From positions 1 through 14,462 of the forward strand of contig DAOUGD010000114.1 in assembly GCA_034429475.1 (NCBI GenBank): a stretch of DNA of 14,462 nt, given 5' to 3'. This DNA is from JAKQHY01 sp034429475 (lineage in GTDB: Bacteria; Chloroflexota; Anaerolineae; B4-G1; SLSP01). The number at the start of each line of letters is the position of its first letter. The stretch's first letter is position 1. Shown here in pieces: positions 1-6,019 of this stretch. Made by a program: the position numbers and the translations under genes. Under the pieces are notes generated by a model. It saw nothing but the letters and a program-made list of their open reading frames with translations. It had not been told where the DNA came from and did no database searches.

Positions 1-1
1 C

Positions 2-964
2 CCCCTCCCCCCCTCTCTCCTCCTGACTTTCGAGGTGGAAGACACCGGGGCCGGCATTGCGCCGGAAGAAATGTCCAGCCTGTTCCAGGCGTTTGTCCAG
101 ACGGCTACCGGGCAGAAGTCGCAGGAGGGGACGGGACTGGGGTTGCCTATCAGCCGCCAGTTCGTCAGCTTGATGGGCGGCGAGTTGAGCGTCCACAGTG
201 AAGTCGGGCAGGGCAGCGTCTTCCGCTTCTCGATCCCGGTGAAGCTGGCCGAAGCTGACGCAATTACCGGCAACGGAACGCAGCCGCAGCGTCGGGTACT
301 CGGCATCGAAACCGGGCAACACGCGCCGGACGGCGGCCCCTTCCGCCTGCTGATCGTCGAAGACCAGGCAGCCAACCGCGATGTGCTAGTCAAACTGTTG
401 ACGCCGTTCGGTTTTGAAGTACAGTGTGCGGTGAACGGCAAAGAAGGTATCGTCTACTGGGAGCAATGGCAGCCGCATTTGATCTGGATGGACATGCGAA
501 TGCCGGTGATGGACGGCTACGAGGCCACGCGACAAATCAAGGCCAAAGCGCAGGCAGCGGGGCGCAAGGTTGTGGTCGTCGCGTTGACGGCCAGCGCGTT
601 TGAGGAAGACCGCGCCGCCATCCTGGGGGCCGGCTGCGACGACTTCGTCCGCAAGCCCTTCCGCGAAAACGACATCTTCGAGACGTTGACCCGCCATCTG
701 GGGGTGCGCTTCACCTACGAAGAGGAAGAAGCCGTCGCCGCCGTCTCGGAAACGCCGACCGCCGAGTTGAGCGCCGCATTCCACGTCCAGCCGGACGCCT
801 GGCGCAACGACTTCCAGCAGGCGCTCATCGAATTGGACGGCAACCAAATGCTGGCGCTCGTCACCCAAATCCAGGCGTCGGCCCCATCCCTCGCCGACGT
901 CATACGCCAGTGGCTCAGGGATTTTGAGTACGAGAAGATTATGCAGATTGCCGAAACGTCGTAA
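2..964 (+). CDS. Hybrid sensor histidine kinase, C-terminal part (ATPase + receiver), cut by window start
   Basis: The frame is open to the left edge, so the N-terminus, sensor domains and phosphoacceptor His lie outside the window. What remains is the second half of a HATPase_c domain (VEDTGAGI, the G1 box, at 35-58; GTGLGLPISRQ, the G2 box, near 131-163), a linker, then a receiver domain. In the receiver, LLIVED supplies the acidic pair (359-364), MDMRMP contains the likely phosphoacceptor Asp (491-493), ALTAS the conserved Thr/Ser, and RKPF the conserved Lys (653-655). About 80 residues follow, ending in a helical WLRDFEYEKI tail like that of many cyanobacterial and Chloroflexota hybrid kinases; no HPt His is visible. 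The residues just before G1 (PLPPSLLLTFEVEDTG) come from C/T-rich simple sequence and are odd for this fold. The role is autophosphorylation and phosphotransfer in signalling; the signal is unknown. Confidence 0.9.
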   Translation, partial: PLPPSLLLTFEVEDTGAGIAPEEMSSLFQAFVQTATGQKSQEGTGLGLPISRQFVSLMGGELSVHSEVGQGSVFRFSIPVKLAEADAITGNGTQPQRRVLGIETGQHAPDGGPFRLLIVEDQAANRDVLVKLLTPFGFEVQCAVNGKEGIVYWEQWQPHLIWMDMRMPVMDGYEATRQIKAKAQAAGRKVVVVALTASAFEEDRAAILGAGCDDFVRKPFRENDIFETLTRHLGVRFTYEEEEAVAAVSETPTAELSAAFHVQPDAWRNDFQQALIELDGNQMLALVTQIQASAPSLADVIRQWLRDFEYEKIMQIAETS

Positions 965-969
965 TACTT

Positions 970-1032
970 TCTCAACGGATTGAACGGATTTCAACGGATT
1001 CATTTCCGTTTAATCCGTTCAATCCGTTGAGA
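970..1032. repeat. Long perfect inverted repeat (21-bp arms) between two kinase genes
   Basis: Positions 970-990 and 1012-1032 are exact reverse complements (21 bp). AACGGA at 993-998 can also pair with TCCGTT at 1005-1010, giving one extended hairpin. The left side contains three copies of AACGGAT (974, 983, 993). No T-run follows directly, so an intrinsic terminator is not well supported. It may be a dispersed intergenic repeat or an mRNA processing or stabilising structure. Confidence 0.85.
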
Positions 1033-1039
1033 TCATTCT

Positions 1040-1063
1040 TTGCGCCCTTGCGCCTTTGCGTGA
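1040..1063 (+). repeat. Octamer array TTGCGCCC x3
   Basis: Three consecutive 8-bp units, TTGCGCCC, TTGCGCCT and TTGCGTGA, lie just before the purine-rich leader of the next gene. They are open in the same frame as that gene, so a naive gene call would start at 1027 and include a repeat-coded peptide (APLRLCVKK). That peptide is not part of a receiver domain, so it is read here as noncoding. Confidence 0.75.
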
Positions 1064-1080
1064 AAAAGAAGGGGGGGGTA

Positions 1081-2232
1081 ATGAACACAACACCCATCGT
1101 CGCCGATATTCTGGTGGTGGATGACACACCCGCGAATTTGCGGCTGCTGTCGGGGATGCTGACCGAGCAGGGCTACAAAGTGCGCTCCGCGCCCAGTGGG
1201 AAGCTGGCGTTGATGGCCGTCAAAGCCAGCCTGCCGGACTTGATCCTGCTGGACATCACGATGCCGGGGATGAGCGGCTACGAAGTCTGCGAGCAACTGA
1301 AAGCCGAGCCGCGCACCCGCGACATCCCCATCATCTTCATCAGCGCGCTGGATCAGACCGAGGATAAGGTCAAGGCTTTCAAGCTGGGCGGGGTGGATTA
1401 CATCACCAAGCCCTTCCAGATCGAAGAAGTGCTGGCGCGCGTCCAGACACACATCACCCTGCACGCGCTCCAACGGCAACTGGCCGCTGCCAATCAGGAT
1501 TTGCGCGCCGCCAACGCGGAATTAGAGGCCAGCAACGCAGACCTCAACGCCTTTGCGCACACCGTCGCCCACGATCTCAAGACCCCCATCAGCGTCATCG
1601 TCGGGTTCAGCAGCCTGCTGGAAACGCGGTTCGAGCGGTTGGAGCCGGAAAAAATCGCGGACAACCTGCATCGCATCACCCAGACCGGCTACAAGATGCG
1701 CGACATCATCCAGGAACTGCTGCTGCTCGCCAGCGTGCGCCAGATGACCGAAGTAGAAACCGGCCCGCTGGACATGGGCGCCATCGTGAAGGAAGTGTTG
1801 ACACGCTACGAGTCGCAAATCCATGAAGCCGGGGCGGAAGTCATCACGCCGGGAAACTGGCCGGCCGTCAACGGTTACGCCGCGTGGATCGAAGAAGTGT
1901 GGGCCAACTACCTCAGCAACGCCCTCAAGTACGGCGGAACCCCGCCGCGTATCGAGTTAGGCGTTACAATGCCCGATCCTGAAACCCAAAACCCAAAACC
2001 CAAAACCAAATTCTGGGTGCGCGACAACGGCCCCGGTCTCACCCCAGAGGCGCAGGAAAAAGTCTTCAAACCGTTTACCCGTTTGCAGCAGGAGCGCGCG
2101 ACGGGACACGGCCTGGGCCTGTCCATCGTGCAGCGCATCGTGGAAAAGCTGGGCGGGGACGTGGGCGTCGAAAGCACGCCAGGGGAGGGCTGCGTCTTTT
2201 GGTTTACCCTGGAGAACGACCTGGAAAAGTGA
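1081..2232 (+). CDS. Receiver-histidine kinase (REC-HisKA-HATPase)
   Basis: The 383-residue protein is built in the order receiver, coiled coil, kinase. Receiver, residues about 9-125: acidic pair D14-D15, phosphoacceptor D58 in LLDITMPGM, S88 and K110 in ITKPF. A coiled coil at about 129-157 leads into the H-box FAHTVAHDLKTP with phosphoacceptor H164. The ATPase follows, with N-box NYLSNALKYGG, G1 VRDNGPGL and G2 GHGLGLSIVQ. There is no transmembrane segment, so it should be a cytoplasmic relay kinase that receives phosphate on its own receiver. The ATG at 1081 is chosen because the receiver starts eight residues later and a purine-rich AAGAAGGGG precedes it; an in-frame extension to 1027 would only add repeat-coded residues. 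An in-frame heptamer array (1985-2005) sits between N-box and G1. The upstream hybrid kinase is a natural phosphodonor candidate (inference). Confidence 0.93.
   Translation: MNTTPIVADILVVDDTPANLRLLSGMLTEQGYKVRSAPSGKLALMAVKASLPDLILLDITMPGMSGYEVCEQLKAEPRTRDIPIIFISALDQTEDKVKAFKLGGVDYITKPFQIEEVLARVQTHITLHALQRQLAAANQDLRAANAELEASNADLNAFAHTVAHDLKTPISVIVGFSSLLETRFERLEPEKIADNLHRITQTGYKMRDIIQELLLLASVRQMTEVETGPLDMGAIVKEVLTRYESQIHEAGAEVITPGNWPAVNGYAAWIEEVWANYLSNALKYGGTPPRIELGVTMPDPETQNPKPKTKFWVRDNGPGLTPEAQEKVFKPFTRLQQERATGHGLGLSIVQRIVEKLGGDVGVESTPGEGCVFWFTLENDLEK
1985..2005 (+). repeat. In-gene heptamer array CCCAAAA x3
   Basis: Three perfect CCCAAAA units lie inside the kinase gene. Three heptamers make 21 nt, so the frame is kept; they code for part of a loop TQNPKPKTK between the N-box and G1 box of the ATPase domain. 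The loop precedes the beta strand leading into VRDNGPGL and should tolerate length change. Confidence 0.85.
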
Positions 2233-2234
2233 AA

Positions 2235-2735
2235 ATGGTGCGCAAAAAGGCCGTTAGGATCCTCATCGTAGTCATTCTGACTAGCTTTTTAGTCTGTGGG
2301 TTGTGGTATACCTTCCAAATGTATATGATATGGTATGGCTGGGGTGCATTGCATGAGCCCATTATGCGTGAGTTGCCGGTTCCCCCGTATCCATTTGGCT
2401 GGACAGACTTTCAAAGCTATACAGGGGTTTGCAATAGTTATATGGGCTACTCTAGGGTTGAGGCCCGCCCGACTGATATAATGGATTTCTATAAACAAGA
2501 GCTGACCAAAGATGGGTGGACACTTTTGAAACAAGCACCCTGGACCGAAGATACCTCTGATTCTGTTGGGTTGTTGGTTACAAAAAGCCAATCGTATGGC
2601 CCTTTCAAGCTGCGCTACCGACTGGTCGTGGAAATAGAGCCACTTTTCACCGACGAGGCAAATGTAACACTAACGATCTCAGGCCAAAACGAATGTGGCT
2701 TACCAGAGAACTTTCTCGATCTTAACGGGAAGTAG
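2235..2735 (+). CDS. Small membrane-anchored protein of unknown function
   Basis: 166 residues. A basic N-terminus (MVRKKAVR) and one hydrophobic helix (about 7-27) indicate an N-in anchor; the Cys in FLVCG does not follow a lipobox pattern. The exported remainder has a DFYKQELTKDGWTLLKQ segment followed by beta-type sequence (LRYRLVVEI, NVTLTISG). A 'FY..L...GW' element of this kind is common in uncharacterised bacterial exported proteins; I cannot assign a function. ATG 2235 begins 2 bases after the kinase stop, with GGAAAA upstream, so translation is probably coupled; GTG 2229 is an alternative start. The gene is AT-richer than its neighbours (23/60 G+C at 2281-2340; 28/60 at 2461-2520), suggesting recent acquisition or weak selection. 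Position suggests an accessory protein for the kinase pair, unproven. Confidence 0.8.
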   Translation: MVRKKAVRILIVVILTSFLVCGLWYTFQMYMIWYGWGALHEPIMRELPVPPYPFGWTDFQSYTGVCNSYMGYSRVEARPTDIMDFYKQELTKDGWTLLKQAPWTEDTSDSVGLLVTKSQSYGPFKLRYRLVVEIEPLFTDEANVTLTISGQNECGLPENFLDLNGK

Positions 2736-2746
2736 AAATTATCATA

Positions 2747-2814
2747 CACGCGGCAGTACATACATTGCTGCGCGTGAACAATTACGGCGACTGCGCACCG
2801 GCAGTAACTCTGCC
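2747..2814. terminator. Two short hairpins between convergent genes; weak terminator candidates
   Basis: CACGC and GCAG (2747-2756, one bulged G) pair with CTGC-GCGTG (2768-2776) around an 11-nt loop. GGCAG (2800-2804) pairs with CTGCC (2810-2814) around TAACT. They sit in the 93-bp gap between convergent stops, where a bidirectional terminator is expected. Neither has a following T-run, so this is only a candidate. Confidence 0.25.
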
Positions 2815-2828
2815 AGCTTCCAGCAGAC

Positions 2829-4013
2829 TCAATGCTTGAGATAAGTATCGAAAAACTTCACCGACCGCGCCATCGCCGTCCCAAAATTGAGGGAGAGGTT
2901 GTGGTTGTCCCCCGCGTACGGGTAAAATTCCGCCGCGATCCCCGCCTCTTGTAGGCGGGCATACAGCGCCTCAGACCATTCAAAAGGTACCGTCTCGTCC
3001 GTCGTGCCGTGATGCAGTTGCAACGGGCCGGAAAGGTCGGCCAGATATTCCGTAGCCGAGAGGCTATTCCAAAATTCCGGGTTTTCCTCCGGCGTACCAT
3101 ACAACTGCACCAGGTTCCAAATGTCGCCCCGCCCTACGAGCGTTGTGCTGGCCGTGGTGCCGGATTGCGCGGCCAGCCGGCCCTGAAACCACGTCAGGAT
3201 TTCGGGGTACGATCCCACCATGCCGGCCCAGATGACGCCGGCCTTCACGTCCGGCGTGGACACCATCACCTGCAACGTGATAGACCCGCCCATCGAATGC
3301 CCCCACATCCCGATGCGCTCCGGATCGGCGTCGGGATACTGCTTCATCGTCGCCACCGCATTGAGCACGTCTATCGTGTAATCCGGCGCACCGTAAGCCC
3401 CCCGCGCCACACCCTCCGAATTGCCATGCCCGCGATAGTCAGGCCGAAAGACGATGTACCCGTTCCGGGCAAAGCCGTCTACGTAAGCCACGTACCGTTC
3501 TGTAGTGCGGTACTGATCCGGTGGGATGTACCCGTGATTGAAAATGATGACCGGCCAGCCATTCGCGGGCTTTCGTCCCCTGGGAACCGTCAGCAGCGCG
3601 TAAATCTTCAATCCCTCGGACTGATAGGAGACCACCGAGCGGTCATAATTGACGCCCGGCGCGAGCGTTTCCTCCACCGTCAATTCACTGCCGGGATAAT
3701 TTCCCTGGCGCAGACTAGCGATAGCCAGAGGGTTCAACGGCGTGGGCGTGACCGACGGCGTGAGCGTGGGCGACGGCGTGACTGTCGGCGTGGGCGTGGC
3801 GCTCGGTATGGGCGTAGGCGTCGCAGTGGCGGTAGGTGTGTACGTCGGCGCGGGGGTATCCGTGGGCAAGGATGTTATGGTGGGGAAATCCGTTGGAGTG
3901 ACAGAGGGCGTAAACGTCGTCTGGCAACCACACAGGCCAGAAACAAGTAACACAAGCATCATGAATGGCAAAATCATCCCCGACCATGGGGCCAACGTTA
4001 AACGATCTTTCAT
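2829..4013 (-). CDS. Lipoprotein alpha/beta hydrolase (acyl-peptidase/esterase type) with Pro/Thr linker
   Basis: 394 residues. A signal sequence ends in LCGC (27-30), so C30 is the likely lipidated residue. A Pro/Thr-rich linker (about 35-92) precedes the hydrolase domain. Visible catalytic features: FNHGY oxyanion-side strand (158-162), RPDYRGHGNS (190-199), nucleophile elbow GHSMGG with S240, acid D339 in HHGTTDETVP, and H371 in GDNHNLS. The family is the dipeptidyl-aminopeptidase/acylaminoacyl-peptidase-like serine hydrolases; the substrate could be a peptide, an acetylated sugar or another ester. It should be tethered outside the membrane, the linker spacing the enzyme from the surface. 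The start at 4013 is supported by AGGAGAGGA (4023-4031) nine bases upstream; a longer reading to 4157 would destroy the signal peptide and runs through a palindromic repeat. It is the only complete minus-strand gene here, so its control is probably separate. Confidence 0.9.
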   Translation of the reverse strand: MKDRLTLAPWSGMILPFMMLVLLVSGLCGCQTTFTPSVTPTDFPTITSLPTDTPAPTYTPTATATPTPIPSATPTPTVTPSPTLTPSVTPTPLNPLAIASLRQGNYPGSELTVEETLAPGVNYDRSVVSYQSEGLKIYALLTVPRGRKPANGWPVIIFNHGYIPPDQYRTTERYVAYVDGFARNGYIVFRPDYRGHGNSEGVARGAYGAPDYTIDVLNAVATMKQYPDADPERIGMWGHSMGGSITLQVMVSTPDVKAGVIWAGMVGSYPEILTWFQGRLAAQSGTTASTTLVGRGDIWNLVQLYGTPEENPEFWNSLSATEYLADLSGPLQLHHGTTDETVPFEWSEALYARLQEAGIAAEFYPYAGDNHNLSLNFGTAMARSVKFFDTYLKH

Positions 4014-4022
4014 TTGGGCTAT

Positions 4023-4031
4023 TCCTCTCCT
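4023..4031 (-). promoter_or_regulatory. Shine-Dalgarno deciding the hydrolase start
   Basis: On the minus strand the sequence reads AGGAGAGGA, nine bases before ATG 4013. It places the start directly before a classic lipoprotein signal sequence. Confidence 0.75.
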
Positions 4032-4040
4032 GAAAATGTT

Positions 4041-4088
4041 TGGAGCGCCAGCCTCCGGCTGGCCTGCCGTCAGAATGACGGCGCTCCA
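4041..4088. repeat. Three-way-junction palindrome in divergent promoter region
   Basis: Outer arms TGGAGCGCC (4041-4049) and GGCGCTCCA (4080-4088) enclose two hairpins: GCCAGCC/GGCTGGC (4047-4053/4057-4063) and CCGTCA/TGACGG (4067-4072/4076-4081). The arms share a few bases at the junctions. The layout resembles REP/MITE-like folded intergenic elements. It sits between divergent genes and could be extruded or transcribed into the hydrolase leader. Confidence 0.75.
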
Positions 4089-4100
4089 ACCTGCCAATTC

Positions 4101-4128
4101 TTGACAGCATCCCCCAATCATATACCAT
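4101..4128 (+). promoter_or_regulatory. Candidate sigma70-type promoter for the FGGY kinase
   Basis: A perfect TTGACA (4101-4106) is followed after 16 bases by TACCAT (4123-4128; 4 of 6 consensus positions). A start near 4135 would give a leader of about 50 nt containing the CTTCACG heptamer array. The same AT-rich stretch read on the minus strand has only weak matches for the hydrolase. Confidence 0.45.
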
Positions 4129-4151
4129 AAGCGGAGAATCCAAAAATTCAA

Positions 4152-4179
4152 CTTCACGCTTCACGCTTCACGTTTCACG
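4152..4179 (+). repeat. Heptamer array CTTCACG x4
   Basis: Four 7-bp units (three CTTCACG, then TTTCACG) end exactly at the GGAG (4179-4182) that is the probable ribosome-binding site for ATG 4189. They lie in the predicted 5' leader. Confidence 0.85.
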
Positions 4180-4188
4180 GAGATCACT

Positions 4189-5718
4189 ATGCACACAGTG
4201 TCACCCTTGCTTGCCGGTGTAGACATCGGCACCTCCGGCGTCAAAGTCGGTCTCTTTGACCCCGCCGGGCGGCTCGTTGGCCTGGGCCGCGCGCCCTACA
4301 AAGTCAGCATCCCCCACCCCGGCTGGGTGGAGGTTGACCCGGAGGCGTGGTGGCAAGGGCTTATCGCCGCGCTGTCCCAGGCTTGCGCCGCTGGTGACGT
4401 GCCACCCACCCAGATCGGCGCGCTGGGGATCAGCGCCGTGTTCCCCACCGTCGCGCCGCTCGACGTACAGGGGCGCGCCCTCACCCCGGCGCTCCTCTAC
4501 AACGACCAACGCAGTCTGGAACAGGTCCGCGCCATCACCGCCATCTGCCCCCGCTCGCAATACGAAGCGCGCATCGGCAACCGGCTGATGCCGGGGACGT
4601 GCGCCGTCACGAGCATGGCGTGGCTGCGCGACGAGCAGCCGGACGCTTACCGGGCTGCTCACATCCTGGGATTCGCCAACACCTGCGTCGTCGCGCGCCT
4701 CACCGGGGAATTCTTCACCGACCCGACCAACGCCGCCCTCTCCGGCCTGACCGACATCCGCGATCCCTGGCAGTGGTCAGAAAGTCTGTGCCGCGACTTG
4801 GGGATCGCGCTGGAAAAGCTGCCGCCGATTGCGGGGCCGGCGCACGTCGCCGGAACGCTGACGACAGCGGCAGCCCAGGCGACGGGATTGCGGGCGGGCA
4901 TTCCGGTGGTCGTCGGGGCGGGTGACGTGCCGACGGCGGCGGTGGGCGCGGGCGCGACGTTGGGTGGCCCGGCCATCTACAGCGCCGGTTCGACGGATTG
5001 CGTCGCGCTCCTGCTGCCCGCCCCGGCGGAGGGATTGGCCTGGGTCAACAGCGGCTACGCCACGCCGGAAACGTGGCTCGCCATCGGCACGGTCACGTCC
5101 AGCGGGATGTCGGTGGAGTGGTTCGCCGAAACCTTCCTGGGCGGGCGCGACCGCGAGACGCTGGCCCGGATGACGCGCCTGGCTGCCGCGTCCCCTCCGG
5201 GCAGCCGGGGATTGCTCTATCTGCCCTACCTGCAAGGCGAGCGCACGCCGATCTGGGATGCGCAGGCGCGCGGCGTCTTCGCCGGCCTGACCACCGCCAC
5301 CACCCTCGGCGACCTGGCCCGCGCCGTCTTCGAGGGCGTCGCGCTGGCCCTGCGGCACGTCGTCACCCACGCCGACGCCATCGCCCGCCGGCCCGTGGCC
5401 GAAATCCGCGCGATGGGCGGCGGCACACAGAACGCGCTCTGGAATCAGCTCAAGGCGGACGTCCTCCAACGCCCGCTGCACATCCTCTCCTTCCAGGAGA
5501 CCGGCGCGCTCGGCGCGGCGCTGCTGGCGGGAGTGGGCTGCGGCGTCTACCGGTCGCTCGAAGAGACCGTCGCCGTCGCCGCCGAAGTCATCCAGGCGCA
5601 GGCCATCCTGCCCGACGCGCAGCAGGCCGCGCGCTACGACGACCTTTTCGACCTTTACACACAGCTTTACCCGCAGACCCAGGCCATCGCTCACCGGCTT
5701 GGTTCCCTGGCGACCTGA
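4189..5718 (+). CDS. FGGY-family carbohydrate kinase, xylulokinase-like
   Basis: The 509-residue length is normal for the family. The N-terminal ATPase loop is GVDIGTSGVKVGLFD (10-24, with D12); HPGWVEVDPEAWW is a family hallmark; the catalytic-base Asp is likely D246 in GAGDVPTAAVGAG; the second FGGY region contains LPYLQGERTPIWD (345-357), FEGVALALRH and MGGGTQNALWNQLKADVLQRP (409-429). These are known of xylulokinase-type members, which phosphorylate ketopentoses or other polyols with ATP in the cytoplasm; the exact sugar cannot be read from sequence. ATG 4189 follows GGAG at a normal distance. It heads a plus-strand group with a 2-hydroxyacid dehydrogenase downstream, after a 301-bp repeat-rich gap. 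No isomerase or sugar transporter is nearby, so the pathway is open. Confidence 0.9.
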   Translation: MHTVSPLLAGVDIGTSGVKVGLFDPAGRLVGLGRAPYKVSIPHPGWVEVDPEAWWQGLIAALSQACAAGDVPPTQIGALGISAVFPTVAPLDVQGRALTPALLYNDQRSLEQVRAITAICPRSQYEARIGNRLMPGTCAVTSMAWLRDEQPDAYRAAHILGFANTCVVARLTGEFFTDPTNAALSGLTDIRDPWQWSESLCRDLGIALEKLPPIAGPAHVAGTLTTAAAQATGLRAGIPVVVGAGDVPTAAVGAGATLGGPAIYSAGSTDCVALLLPAPAEGLAWVNSGYATPETWLAIGTVTSSGMSVEWFAETFLGGRDRETLARMTRLAAASPPGSRGLLYLPYLQGERTPIWDAQARGVFAGLTTATTLGDLARAVFEGVALALRHVVTHADAIARRPVAEIRAMGGGTQNALWNQLKADVLQRPLHILSFQETGALGAALLAGVGCGVYRSLEETVAVAAEVIQAQAILPDAQQAARYDDLFDLYTQLYPQTQAIAHRLGSLAT

Positions 5719-5738
5719 CGGATGCCAACACTCAAGCC

Positions 5739-5999
5739 CGTCACCCTGAACGAAGCAAAGGGCGTCACCCTGAACGAAGTGAAGGGTCTTGGCGTGGAGG
5801 GGAGAGATTCTTCGCACAAAACGCTCAGAATGACGAGACCTCAAAAAACGAGGGACGGAAGACTATTCGACTAACGACTACCAGACTAAGTGAAGGGTCT
5901 CTGCGTGGAGGGGAGAGATTCTTCGCACAAAACACTCAGAATGACGAGACCTCAATGAATGAGGGATGAAAGACTATTTGACTAACGACTACCAAACTA
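5739..5999 (+). repeat. Tandem repeat block: 24-bp unit x2 and 110-bp unit x2
   Basis: This fills the 301-bp gap between sugar kinase and dehydrogenase. First, a 24-bp unit beginning CGTCACCCTGAACGAAG occurs twice (5739-5762, 5763-5786). Then 5779-5888 and 5890-5999 are copies of a 110-bp unit with a 111-bp period and about ten mismatches by eye. Each long copy contains GAGATTCTTCGCACAAAAC and CTCAGAATGACGAGACC and ends in GACTAACGACTACCA. The outer CGTCACCCTGA and the inner TCAGAATGACG are imperfect inverted repeats (9 of 11). Reading frames across it give only repetitive HPERS-type peptides, so no gene is called. Confidence 0.85.
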
Positions 6000-6003
6000 T
6001 TCG

Positions 6004-6010
6004 AAGGAGG
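6004..6010 (+). promoter_or_regulatory. Strong Shine-Dalgarno AAGGAGG
   Basis: AAGGAGG ends nine bases before ATG 6020 and fixes the dehydrogenase start there rather than at an in-frame ATG at 5966 inside the repeat. It begins five bases after the 110-bp repeat ends. Confidence 0.85.
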
Positions 6011-6019
6011 TTATACATC

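Noticed and set aside
3009..3950. Plus-strand open frame opposite the lipoprotein hydrolase, including a Gly-Val repeat protein
   Set aside because: The GVGVGV stretch is simply the complement of the Pro/Thr linker codons; no ribosome-binding site or family match.
4777..5844. Long open frame on the minus strand (355 codons) opposite the sugar kinase
   Set aside because: The translation is low-complexity, rich in R, G and A, with no domain motifs, and lies antisense to a clear FGGY gene; GC-rich codons produce such shadows.
4998..5969. Open frame crossing the sugar kinase into the 110-bp repeats, with HPERS-type peptides
   Set aside because: Off-frame in a real gene and then repeat-coded; typical spurious translation of intergenic repeats.
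5978..6000. TTGACT as a promoter for the dehydrogenase
   Set aside because: It lies in the repeat, the equivalent base in the first copy differs (TTCGACT), and no -10 occurs at the right spacing.
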